Origin: Amycolatopsis aidingensis
GTDB taxonomy: Bacteria; Actinomycetota; Actinomycetes; Mycobacteriales; Pseudonocardiaceae
Length of the DNA stretch: 64,000 nt
Direction: 5' to 3'
Assembly: GCF_018885265.1 (NCBI RefSeq)
Contig: NZ_CP076538.1
Coordinates: 1,896,001 to 1,960,000 of the forward strand
Position numbers and translations under genes: made by a program. Below, one piece after another: positions 8,376 to 17,455 of this stretch. Within the stretch, counting starts at the first letter, position 1. The number at the start of each line of letters is the position of its first letter. The notes beneath the pieces are model-generated. The model saw only the letters and a program-made list of their open reading frames with translations, made no database searches and was not told the DNA's origin.

Positions 8376-10223
8376 ATGGCCAAACGGTTCGCTGAGTCAA
8401 TTCGACAGCGCGCGGTGCCGAAGGACCCGGATTTCGTGGCACTCGGATTGGGTGGCACGAACATGATGGCGTTGCTCTGGTCGATCGCGATGGGCAAGCG
8501 GTGCGTGGGCGTCGAGCTTCGCGGTGACCCTTCGCTTGGCGTGCACTGGAACCTGCGTGAGGACTTCTTCCACCATCTCAGTCTTATCGACCGCCTGATG
8601 GTCCAGCGCCATGGTGAGGAAGGCGTCCCCCGGCGCCGTGACGGCGAGCCTTTCCGGCTCAGCGAGGTGTTCCGTAGCGAGGAGACCGTGGCCGGGGAGA
8701 TCTTCGCGGACGAGGTCATCCACAGCGAGACGCCGGTCGGCGTCCATGTCTCCGGTTTCATCCACCACACCGAGTTCATCGATGATCGATGGGTGGACGG
8801 GAAGCCGCAGCGGGACATCGTGGTCCTGGACCCGCTGGAGCCGCCGAAAGAGTACGATCCGTCCCGTGTCGGCAGGACCATGATCGACGTACTGGACAGC
8901 CCCTCGACCTTCCAGGCCGGCGCGAACGAGATCCTGGTGATGCTGCGCCGCTACCTGGAGATGGTAGAGGAGATGGACCTCGAGGCGGGTGTCGAGCCAA
9001 GGGTCCGGCTGTTTCTTTCCCACCGGGTCGTGGCCGGCGACGAAAGAGCCAATGATGGTTTCGTGAAATGGCTCCGGCGGGACGACGGCTTCGTCGGTCT
9101 GCCGGACGGACGCAAACGCCTGATAATCGAGGAAATTCAGGAGTTCGATTACAAAGGAAAGTTCCGCAGGGTCCGCAAGCCCGGAACGGAGCCGATCGAC
9201 CTCGGTACTCCCGAAGTGTTCATGATCGCGCAGGGGTTTGACAGCAGCGACGCCGACCGGCTGGGTTTCAAGCAGGAGGACGTCGAGGTCGACAACCACG
9301 ACGGGAAAGGTCCCGTTGTGGCGCAGGCGGACTATCTCGCCGGGTTCATGGAGCTGTACGTAGGGGCTCGCTTACGGAGGCGAATCGCCTCGGCCTTCGA
9401 CAGCGACGGCAACGAGTACTGGGTGCGGCAGCTTGCGGTCGGCCATGAGGACGATCCGGAAGTCGGCTGGATCCTGGTGCAGGTTCCGGACTTCAAGACG
9501 TTTGATCCGATCATCGCGGGCCTGGTTCCGCCGAGAACGCCGAGAAAATCGAAAAGGTACATCGGGGCATACCAGCAGCTCGTTCGCGATTACTACCTCG
9601 AGCAGGTCGCGCTCGTCACCGAGATTCCCAAGGAGGAGCTGGAGCAGATCCAGACGTCGTACGGGCCGAAGTTGTTCAGCCTCGTCGAGCGGGTCGGTGC
9701 CGACGCGCAGGTGGCAACGAACGGCGTGGTCGCAGGCGACTCCTTTGGCAACGGCCACTTCCTGACGAGCGGCGGCGCGGTGACCGGAATGGTGGGGCAC
9801 GCGTACCGGATGTTCCAGTACTGGGAGTCCCGCGAGCAGGGCGCGTCGGCCGCCCAGGCGATCAGGGAACTCGCCGACAGTATCCGGCAAGACACTTTGG
9901 ACTGGCTGCAGAACAGCTTGCAGGAGTTCGGCCAGGCTGCTCCGATCAACTTCGGCGCGGAGCGTATCGCGCAGATCTCGCGCACGACCGGCCGAGACGC
10001 CAATGTACGCGCAACCACCATCGACGCGGCACGGCGTCACCGCCATTCCCTCGTCCCACTCGACCCGGCGGACTGGCGACGGCTCTCGATACGTAGTGGA
10101 CGACTGCACACCCAGGGGCTTCCTCCGCTGTCGGAAACGCACCCCGACCTGCGCTGCCCGGCGCGATCCGGCGTGGAGCCGCGACCGTTGGCCCAGACCT
10201 CTGGTGCGGGCGCAACTCGATGA
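8376..10223 (+). CDS. large Rossmann-fold (FAD/NAD-like) protein of unknown function, paralogue 1
   Basis: The product is 615 aa. The N-terminus has a dinucleotide-binding pattern: GLGGTN at 24-29, followed by GVELRG with an acidic residue (E47) where the second strand should end. Near residue 455, VAGDSFGNGHFLTSGG resembles the second flavin-contact motif (GD...G...GG) of FAD oxidoreductases. The middle about 400 residues match nothing I recognise. Its closest visible relative is the C-terminal half of the next gene: the same GLGGTNMM start, a Y/F-D-D-R-W-V-D-G block and the same GDSFGNG block. ATG 8376 has AGGAAA upstream, and the stop overlaps the next start (ATGA). An oxidoreductase of the aminoglycoside pathway is plausible but unproven. 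Confidence 0.65.
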   Translation: MAKRFAESIRQRAVPKDPDFVALGLGGTNMMALLWSIAMGKRCVGVELRGDPSLGVHWNLREDFFHHLSLIDRLMVQRHGEEGVPRRRDGEPFRLSEVFRSEETVAGEIFADEVIHSETPVGVHVSGFIHHTEFIDDRWVDGKPQRDIVVLDPLEPPKEYDPSRVGRTMIDVLDSPSTFQAGANEILVMLRRYLEMVEEMDLEAGVEPRVRLFLSHRVVAGDERANDGFVKWLRRDDGFVGLPDGRKRLIIEEIQEFDYKGKFRRVRKPGTEPIDLGTPEVFMIAQGFDSSDADRLGFKQEDVEVDNHDGKGPVVAQADYLAGFMELYVGARLRRRIASAFDSDGNEYWVRQLAVGHEDDPEVGWILVQVPDFKTFDPIIAGLVPPRTPRKSKRYIGAYQQLVRDYYLEQVALVTEIPKEELEQIQTSYGPKLFSLVERVGADAQVATNGVVAGDSFGNGHFLTSGGAVTGMVGHAYRMFQYWESREQGASAAQAIRELADSIRQDTLDWLQNSLQEFGQAAPINFGAERIAQISRTTGRDANVRATTIDAARRHRHSLVPLDPADWRRLSIRSGRLHTQGLPPLSETHPDLRCPARSGVEPRPLAQTSGAGATR

Positions 10224-13200
10224 CCGCGTCGAACCGGCCGCTCGCGCAGCAGCGTGGAGCCAGCGGCACCGGCGTGCCGGCTTCGCACGGCGGCAACCTG
10301 CCGTTGCGAAGCACCAAGGAACGTCAGATCGCGCTGGTCGTGCTCTGTATCGGAACACTGATGACCGTTGTGGACTCCACGGCGGTCTATGTGGCACTGC
10401 CGACGCTGCAGACGGGTTTGGGCATCTCCCAGGTGGACCTGGCCTGGGTGGTGAACGCCTACCTGATCCCGTTCGGAGGGTTGTTGCTGTTCGCCGGCAG
10501 GCTCGGCGACCTGATCGGCGCCAAGCGGGTTTTTCTCGGTGGTCTCGGGCTGTTCGTCTCCGCGTCGGTGGCCTGCGGACTGGCCGACGACCCGGTCACC
10601 CTCTTCGTCGCACGCTTTGCGCAGGGGGCTGGCGGTGCGTTCACCACGGCCGTGGCCCTCGGCATGATCGTGTCGTTGTTCCCGAAGGAACGGGACCAGG
10701 TTCAGGCGTTCGCGCTCTACGCCTTCATCGGTGCCTCGGGCGCTGTGCTCGGTCAGATCGCGGGGGCCGGACTGACCAGCGCCTTCGGGTGGCGATGGAT
10801 CTTCTTCGTGAACGTTCCCATCGGACTCGCCGTTATCGGGTTCGCCGTCCGGTTCACCGACAACATCCGGGAAAGCCGGGAACGTGCGCGAGTCGACCAG
10901 ATCGGCGCGTTGCTGCTCGTCGGCTCGCTCATGCTGTGCATTTACACGCTCACCGAGGCGACCGACCTCGGCTGGAGCAGTCTACGGACGCTGGCGCTCG
11001 CCGCAGGCGGGTTGTTGTTGATGGCGGCGTTCATCGGCTGGCAGGCACGGGCGCGGGTCGCTCTCATACCACTGCACTTGCTGCGCAGGCGCAATGTGGG
11101 GTGGGTCAACCTGGTGCTCATGCTGATGAACATCGGCCCCACCGGGATGTTCTTTCTCTGCGCGTTGTACCTGCAACACGTGCTCGGGTTCACGGTGCTC
11201 GAGGTCGGCATGGCCTTCGTTCCCACTGCCGTGGTGCTGGCGATCACGTCCCTCAAGCTCGCACCGAGGCTGTTGCGCGAGGTGGATGCCAAGACGGTGC
11301 TGATCCCTTCGATCGTGTCGATGATCGTGGGACTCGCGTTGTTCGCCCGTATCCCCGCGGATGGGAACTATCTCCTCGACGTCCTGCCTGCGAGCCTGCT
11401 GATCGGGCTCGGGGCGGGCACCGCGGGGCCGCCGGTGCTGCGCATCGCACTGGCGGAGGCTACGACCAGGGACCGCGGTCTGCGGTCCGGCCTGATCAAC
11501 ACGACCCAGCAGGTGGGTGCCGCGCTGGGGCTGGCGGTGCTGTCCCCGCTGGCGGCAAGCGTGACGCAACAGGTGCTCGCCGACGGGGGCCCGGTGAACA
11601 GCGCGCTGACCGACGGCTACCGGACCGCGTTCCTGGCGGCCACCGTGGCGGCCGTGCTGGCACTGACGCTGGCCGTGATCGCGGTCAAGCCTGCCGTGCC
11701 GAGGACGGGGCCCGCCGGCATCGACCCCAACGCAGGCCACCCCACCGTCCGCAGACGCGACCCGACGGGGGCGGAGAACCCCGACTTTCTCGCGCTCGGC
11801 CTCGGCGGCACGAACATGATGGCGATGTTGTGGTCCATCGCCATGGGCAGGCGCGCTGTCGGCGTCGAACTGAGGGGAGACCCGCATCAGGCTCTGATGC
11901 ACTGGAACGTCAACGAGAGCCTTTGGCACAGCCTGGCGACGATCGACCGCTTGATCATGGAACGTTACGGGCAGGACCGGGTGCCGCGGCGGCCGAACGG
12001 CGAACTGTTCCTGCTCCACGAGTGCTTTTACTACCCGGGCGCGGCAGACGGTGGTGAGGGACGCGCGGACGAGGTGATCGACGGGTGGGTTTCCGACGGG
12101 CATATCGCGGCTCCGGTCGGCGCGGTCGACATCGTGGACGACCGCTGGGTCGACGGGATGCCCAACCGGTCGATGACCACCCATATCCCGGAACCGCCTG
12201 CCGCCGGCGCGGATTCGTCCGGCGCTGCTCCGGACCTGTCCGAGATCCTGAAGGAGCCATCCTCGTTCCAGATCGGAGCCGAGGACCTCTTGATTCTGCT
12301 GCGGCGCTACCTGGAAGAGATGAGCAGGATGGATCTCGCCGCGGGTCACCTGCCTCGTTGCCGGATCTTCACCTATCACCGGGCGGTGCAGCCGCGCGGC
12401 GGCCGGGTCCCGCGATGGCTGCGAAGGTTGGCGGGGCGGCGGGCCGAACTGGACGGTTTCGTCCGGTACCCCGACGGCCGGGTGGGAGTCCGTATCGAGG
12501 CGATCCGTGAGCTGGACGAGAAGGGCTTCTACCGGAGGGTCCGTGATCCGGGGACGGAGGTGCTGGATCTGGGCGTTCCCGGGCTGTTCATGGTCGCGGA
12601 GGGAGCCGACAGCGACGACGCCAGGCGGTTGGGCCTCGTGCAGGACCCGCTCACGGTGGACAGTGATGACGGCCGTGATCCGATGATTGCGCAGGCCGAC
12701 TATGTCATCGGCGTGATAGCGGTCTCCGTTGGTGACCGGTTCCGGCTTCGCCTGGCCTCCGAGTTCGACGAATCGGGAAGAGAGTACTGGATTCGCCAGG
12801 CAGCGGCGGGTCACGTTGGATTCATCGAGGAAGGGTGGATCATCACCGAAGTGCCGGATTTCGTCACCTTCGATCCGGTGCAGGCGGGCATGGTGTCACG
12901 GCTGACGAAACGTGATTCGGCGGAGTACCACGCGGCATACCGGTACTTGCTTCGGGAGTTCTATCTCGACCAGATCACACAGTTGACGGGAATCCAGAGG
13001 GAGATGTTGGCCAACACGTTGGCGCTGCACACTCCGCGGATGATCAGTGTGGTGGCGAAGATGGGACGGGACCCCTGGTGGCGGCCAATGGTGTCGTGGC
13101 GGGGGATTCCTTCGGCAACGGTAGTTTTCTCACCAGCGGCGGGGTGCAGACCGGCCTGCTCGGCCACGCGTCGCGCGTTGGCCGGTACTGGCGGAACATC

Positions 13201-13512
13201 GACGCCGGGATCCCTCCCGGCGACGCGGTACGCGAGCTCGCCGACGGCATCAAGGCCGATACCGAAGCGTGGTTGGAGGCGAGCCGCGCCGACTTCGCGC
13301 AGCCTCCGCGCGGCGGCGCGGCCGCACGGGAGAAGGCCATCGAGGCTGCGAGAAGGCGTCGCCGCTCGATCGCGCCGTTCACATTGCGTGACGACCTGAA
13401 TCGGCTCAACGTCCATCCTGGACGCGTGCCCATGCTGGGCCTGCAACCGCTGGAGCAGCCGCGTGCCAACGGCGAGGCGGCGCATGACGACCTGGCCCGG
13501 ACGAAGACGTAA
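10220..13512 (+). CDS. 14-TM MFS (DHA2) transporter fused to Rossmann-fold paralogue 2; frameshifted near 13072-13075
   Basis: Residues about 30-495 form a DHA2-type drug:H+ antiporter (VVDSTAVYVALPTL, WVVNAYLI, GRLGDLIGAKRVF, GWRWIFFVNVPIG). After a short linker a second domain starts with GLGGTN at 527-532 and parallels paralogue 1 throughout. The open frame runs off-alignment at about 13072 in a run of four C and stops at 13399. The expected C-terminus (VAANGVVAGDSFGNGSF and onward) continues in the -1 frame to 13512. One extra C would give a continuous product of about 1098 aa aligned to paralogue 1. The cause could be a sequencing error, a real mutation or programmed slippage. The MFS half may export the product. 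Confidence 0.7.
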
Positions 13513-13568
13513 TCAGGCACAGCGGTACCCCGACCATTGAAAAGGACACTGCGGAGAGGACATATCCG

Positions 13569-15026
13569 ATGCCCCTAGACTCCTCCGAAGCAGGCCGGAC
13601 CTACGACGTCATCGTCGTCGGAAACGGTTCTCTCGGCCTGTCGCTCGGACTTACCCTCGCCAGGGAAGGCCTGCGGGTAGCCGTGCTCGGCGCACCACAC
13701 CGGCCATGGGCCGCGTCCTCAGCCGCCGGCGCGATGATCGGAGTATTCGGCGAGGTCACCGACCCCCTGCTGACGAACGACTACGGTAGGACGAAACTGG
13801 ACTGGGCCTACCAGGCAAGCAAACTCTGGCCCGATTGGCTGGCACAGCTGTCGCCGGACTCCGACGGCCGCGATCTCCTGACGGCCGACGGGACCGTCAT
13901 GCTGCTCAACGCTGTCGGCGTTCCCGGTATCGACGACGACAACTACAAGGCGATCCGGAACACTCTCCTTTCGTACGACGAAAAGTTCGAGGATGTCGAC
14001 CCGAGTGAGCTCGAATGGATAGACGCGGAAGCCACGGCTCGGCCGGTCCAGGCGATGTTCATCCCGAGCGAGCATTCGGTTAATGCTTCCGAACTGCTCG
14101 TACGCCTCGAATCGGCCTTCACTGCCGCGGGTGGGACACTGATCCCAGAACTCGCCACCCGGGTCGACCAGCGCGGAGATCGCGTACGTGGCGTCGAGCT
14201 CGAATCCGGAACGGTCCTGTGCTCCGATGACGTGGTACTGGCCGCTGGGGCGGCTTCCCAGGCAGTGCTGGACACCGTCCCCGAACTGGCCGCGAGGATA
14301 CCTCGGCTGGTGAGCGGTTATGGCGTTTCCGCGCTTGTCGAAACCAAGGACGCAAGCAACCCACGATCGGTTATTCGCACACCGAACCGCGCCTTTGCCT
14401 GCGGTTTGCATGTCGTCCCACGGGGAAACGGCCAGGTCTACGTCGGCGCGACGAACACGCTGTCCATGGATCCGCTCGAGACGCCTCCGGTCGCCGATGT
14501 GCTGTTCTTGATGAACTGCGCCAATCGACAGGTGCACCGGGGCCTTGCCGAGAGTGGTTTCCGAAACATTCTGGTCGGCAATCGTCCGGTATCACTCGAC
14601 GGCATGCCGCTGCTCGGTGCGACCGAACTGGACGGACTCTGGATGATGACCGGGACATACCGTGACGGCTTGACGCTTTCCCCGCTGCTCGCGCGGGAGA
14701 TGGCGGCCCTCATCCGCGGCGAGGAGACGTCGGTCGACCTGACGATGTTCCAGCCGGTGCGCCCGCCGATCCAGCCGTTCACCCGGGACGAGGTCGTCGC
14801 GGCCGCGGTGATGCACATGCTCGCGACCGGCTACGAGGACGGCTGGAACCTCCCGGTGGAATGGCCGTCCACCATCGAGCACCACCTCCGGGAGGCGTAC
14901 ACGAGAACGGCCGATGAGCTGGACCCGACCTACACGCCACCGCCGGAGGTCCTTGCTTCGCTGCGGGTCTTCCCCACCTTGACCAAGGCACTGCGCGAGT
15001 ACTACACGGCAAGTCACCTGCGCTGA
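13569..15026 (+). CDS. DAO-family FAD oxidoreductase (glycine/D-amino acid oxidase-like)
   Basis: The product is 485 aa with the FAD motif GNGSLG at 18-23 in YDVIVVGNGSLGLSLG, ASSAAGAM just after, and a C-terminal flavin block GTYRDGLTLSPLLA. This is the architecture of glycine oxidase (ThiO) and D-amino acid oxidases. An extra segment of about 90 residues at the C-terminus is rich in charged helices. The start has GGAGAGGA upstream. Position between the exporter fusion and the rRNA methylase suggests a tailoring role. N-formimidoyl-fortimicin A synthase, a flavin oxidase that uses glycine to formimidoylate an aminoglycoside, is a tempting model, but this is inference from family and context only. 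Confidence 0.8.
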   Translation: MPLDSSEAGRTYDVIVVGNGSLGLSLGLTLAREGLRVAVLGAPHRPWAASSAAGAMIGVFGEVTDPLLTNDYGRTKLDWAYQASKLWPDWLAQLSPDSDGRDLLTADGTVMLLNAVGVPGIDDDNYKAIRNTLLSYDEKFEDVDPSELEWIDAEATARPVQAMFIPSEHSVNASELLVRLESAFTAAGGTLIPELATRVDQRGDRVRGVELESGTVLCSDDVVLAAGAASQAVLDTVPELAARIPRLVSGYGVSALVETKDASNPRSVIRTPNRAFACGLHVVPRGNGQVYVGATNTLSMDPLETPPVADVLFLMNCANRQVHRGLAESGFRNILVGNRPVSLDGMPLLGATELDGLWMMTGTYRDGLTLSPLLAREMAALIRGEETSVDLTMFQPVRPPIQPFTRDEVVAAAVMHMLATGYEDGWNLPVEWPSTIEHHLREAYTRTADELDPTYTPPPEVLASLRVFPTLTKALREYYTASHLR

Positions 15027-15086
15027 CACGCCCTTCGTGGCGGCCTCGCCGGAAGCCACGCCGAGGTGGGAAATTACGATGCCCTC

Positions 15087-15773
15087 ATGCGCAGGATCGT
15101 GGGCAAGCAGGTGCTCGAACTGACGGCGACCGAGTTCGACGAGCTGCTTGCCGCCCATCGCGGCGCCGTACTGGACGTCGGCACCGGGGACGGAAAACAT
15201 GCCCACCACGTGGCGCAACGCCACCCCGACCTGCTCGTGGTGGGGCTGGACGCGGCCAAGGACGGGATGCGGGAGATCTCGGCCAAGGCGGCCAGCCGTA
15301 AGCGCGGCCTTGCCAACCTGATCTATGTCTGGGCCTCGGCCGAGGGGCTGCCCGCTGACCTGCACGGGATCACCGACCTGCGTGTCCTGATGCCGTGGGG
15401 CAGTCTGCTGCGCGGGATGCTGGGGTCCGATCCGGAGATGCTCCGCGGGCTCGCCGCGGTCTGTGCCCCTGGCGCGACCATGCTGATCACACTCAACCTG
15501 CACGCCTGGCGGCCACCGGTGCCGGAGGTGGGGGATCGTCCCGAGCCGACACCGGACTCGGCGGCGGACATGCTCGCCGGGATCTACGCGGACGCCGGAT
15601 GGCGGCTGGACGAGGCGAAGTACTTCGACCAGGAGCAGGTGCGCGCCCTGGCCACCTCGTGGACCCGGCGGCTGAACTCCAGCAAGTCGCGGTTCGACGT
15701 ACTCGGCCTCACCGCCACCTTGGTGGGTCAGCGCTCCGGAGAACGGCCGGCCAGCTCGTGCACGAATGCGTAG
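15087..15773 (+). CDS. kamB-like: 16S rRNA (adenine1408-N1)-methyltransferase, KamB/NpmA family (aminoglycoside resistance)
   Basis: The product is 228 aa and closely matches KamB as I remember it: MRRIVGKQV start, SAM motif DVGTGDGKH at 30-38, VLMPWGSLLRG with W104, LNLHAWRPPVPEVG, and TSWTRRL with W192. The two tryptophans occupy the positions that clamp A1408 in KamB/NpmA. The enzyme N1-methylates A1408 in the decoding site and gives producers resistance to kanamycin, apramycin and related drugs. I start at ATG 15087 to agree with KamB; GTG 15066 would add seven residues but overlaps the GAGGTGGG ribosome site. Its last 46 bases overlap the convergent DUF371 gene. It is the self-resistance gene and the likely right border of the cluster. 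Confidence 0.92.
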   Translation: MRRIVGKQVLELTATEFDELLAAHRGAVLDVGTGDGKHAHHVAQRHPDLLVVGLDAAKDGMREISAKAASRKRGLANLIYVWASAEGLPADLHGITDLRVLMPWGSLLRGMLGSDPEMLRGLAAVCAPGATMLITLNLHAWRPPVPEVGDRPEPTPDSAADMLAGIYADAGWRLDEAKYFDQEQVRALATSWTRRLNSSKSRFDVLGLTATLVGQRSGERPASSCTNA

Positions 15774-16903
15774 GCATCGCGGCGCGAGTAGTCCGTCGTC
15801 TCGGCGAGCACCCTGGCGAGTGTCTTCGCGGACACGCCTTCGGCCAGCAGCGCCCGGACGATGGCGACCGCCGGGATCTCCGGAACCTCGTTCGTCTCCT
15901 CCGCGGGTTCGATCCGGAGCAACACATCCGCGTTCCCGCCAGGCGGACGCTCGGGCAGCGCCGACACCGGACCCCGCCACGGCCGCTCCGCCAGCCACGG
16001 GACGTCCATCGCGAACGACGCGGTTCCCGCCACGCGCTCCCGCAGCAGCAACTCGCGTACCCGGGGGAAATCCCGGTGGGCGCAGCGCACCACCAGCGCG
16101 TGCTGGGTGGCGGTGCGCAGCACGCGCACCAGGCCACGGGTGCGCCCGGCGTCGAGGCTCAGCACCGGAACGCGCCGGGGTGACACCGCCGAGACGCTCT
16201 GCTCGGCAGGCAACCCCAGTATCTCGACCCGCAGGTCGGGCCGGTCGGCAACCGCTGCGATCTCCTCGGTGAACCCGCCCGAGGTGGCCACGACCAGCGC
16301 CCGGCCGTCCGCGGCGAGGGCCGCGCGCAGGTGATCCTGATCGATCGGCCGGGCCGCGCCGGAACGGATCCGGTCGGTGCCGCCCAGCAGTTCCCTTGCC
16401 GGGGCGTCCTTCGCGAACACGGTGCCGGCGGCGGCCACCTCCGCGGCCAACCGGTCCTCGGGACCGGTGGCCCGGTAGAGCACCAGCGTGGCGGCATCCG
16501 GCCGGTCCCGCTGGACGGTCACCTCGATCGAGGCGTCCGGCCGGGCCAGCGTGGCGACCAGGTCCCGCGGCAGCTGCGCCGAGCCGAGGTCGGCCTCGGT
16601 GGCGAGGGTGTTCGGCAGCCGGTCGGGACCGCGGCGCAGGACCATGTTCCGGCCGGGGCGCCACCGCGAGTTCGCCGTGGCGCGTACCTGCGCGGACCGG
16701 CCCTCCGCCGCGATGATGACCAGGATCGGGCCCGCCACGGGGGCGGCCGGGGTGGCGAACCGGGTGTCCACGCCCACGACGCAGGTGGCACGTCCGGTGA
16801 TTTCCGAATCGAGGCTGAACTCGAGGGTATTGTCGTGGGTCGCGGAGATATTCGCGTGTCCCCGGCACTGCAACCGGAGCAGTACTTCCGCCGAATCACC
16901 CAC
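15728..16903 (-). CDS. DUF371 domain protein with RsmI-like C-terminal helical domain
   Basis: The product is 391 aa from GTG 16903. Residues 1-130 resemble DUF371 (LQCRGHANISATHDNTLEF, CVVGVD), a small domain best known from archaea. The middle (about 150-330) has alternating strands and helices like the tetrapyrrole-methylase fold of RsmI but without a clear SAM motif. The last about 45 residues (ALLAEGVSAKTLARVLAET, SRRDAYAFV) strongly resemble the C-terminal helical domain of RsmI. The partner gene upstream is a SpoU RNA methylase in divergent orientation, which hints at an RNA-related role. The function is not known to me. Confidence 0.6.
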   Translation of the reverse strand: MGDSAEVLLRLQCRGHANISATHDNTLEFSLDSEITGRATCVVGVDTRFATPAAPVAGPILVIIAAEGRSAQVRATANSRWRPGRNMVLRRGPDRLPNTLATEADLGSAQLPRDLVATLARPDASIEVTVQRDRPDAATLVLYRATGPEDRLAAEVAAAGTVFAKDAPARELLGGTDRIRSGAARPIDQDHLRAALAADGRALVVATSGGFTEEIAAVADRPDLRVEILGLPAEQSVSAVSPRRVPVLSLDAGRTRGLVRVLRTATQHALVVRCAHRDFPRVRELLLRERVAGTASFAMDVPWLAERPWRGPVSALPERPPGGNADVLLRIEPAEETNEVPEIPAVAIVRALLAEGVSAKTLARVLAETTDYSRRDAYAFVHELAGRSPER

Positions 16904-16951
16904 CTGGTAATGCTATCACCGCGATTCCGGTGCGGTTGTAGGATGCCGGTC

Positions 16952-17446
16952 ATGACCTCGCATGTCCGGCACCGTCCCGCCGACCCACTGGAACGGCACC
17001 GGGAGATCGTCGTTGCCTGCGCGCCACTGCGCAGCAGGGTGAACCTCTCCGGAATCGTCCGGACGGCCGGGTGCTGCGGAGTGCCGCGAATCATTGCCTG
17101 TGGTAACGCCAGGGTCGACCACACCATTGCCAGGGACGCGGTGGAATCGGTACGGGTCGAGAATCGTCGCACTCTCGCTCCGGTTCTGCGGGATCTGCGC
17201 AACGACGGCTATTCCGTGGTCGGACTGGAGCAGACGACGTCCTCGGTCAATATTCATGAGTTCGCTTTTCCACGAAGGACGGCGCTGGTGGTGGGAAACG
17301 AGCGGTTGGGCCTCGGTGACGACGAGTTGGCGCTGACCGACGCCTGCGTGGAGATTCCGGTGTGGGGCAAGCCGAACAGTTACAACGTTGCCACCGCCAC
17401 GGCCATGGCGCTGTACGAGTACTGCAGGCAGTACCCGCACGGCTGA
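16952..17446 (+). CDS. TrmH/SpoU-family RNA 2'-O-methyltransferase
   Basis: The product is 164 aa with the trefoil-knot SPOUT motifs: N-L-S-G-I-V-R-T-A-G (motif 1), LVVGNERLGLGDDEL (motif 2) and VEIPVWGKPNSYNVATATA (motif 3). These are the residues that bind SAM and form the knot in TrmH/SpoU enzymes. It is short and lacks a separate N-terminal substrate domain, as in the TrmL/TrmH-like group. ATG 16952 is preferred over ATG 16943 because TAGG lies about nine bases before it. It is divergent from the DUF371 gene with about 48 bp between. Target RNA is unknown. Confidence 0.85.
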   Translation: MTSHVRHRPADPLERHREIVVACAPLRSRVNLSGIVRTAGCCGVPRIIACGNARVDHTIARDAVESVRVENRRTLAPVLRDLRNDGYSVVGLEQTTSSVNIHEFAFPRRTALVVGNERLGLGDDELALTDACVEIPVWGKPNSYNVATATAMALYEYCRQYPHG

Positions 17447-17455
17447 ATCCCACGG

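Noticed and set aside
15087..15773. KamB-like gene as a G1405 (Arm/Rmt/Kgm) methylase
   Set aside because: The SAM motif, the MPWGSLLRG block and the SWTRRL block match the A1408 group. The G1405 enzymes have a different N-terminal domain and are longer.
14592..16868. Long minus-strand open frame across the flavoprotein, KamB-like and DUF371 genes
   Set aside because: It is antisense to two motif-bearing genes and out of frame with the third. Composition is Arg/Gly/Ala-rich and no start with a ribosome site was seen.
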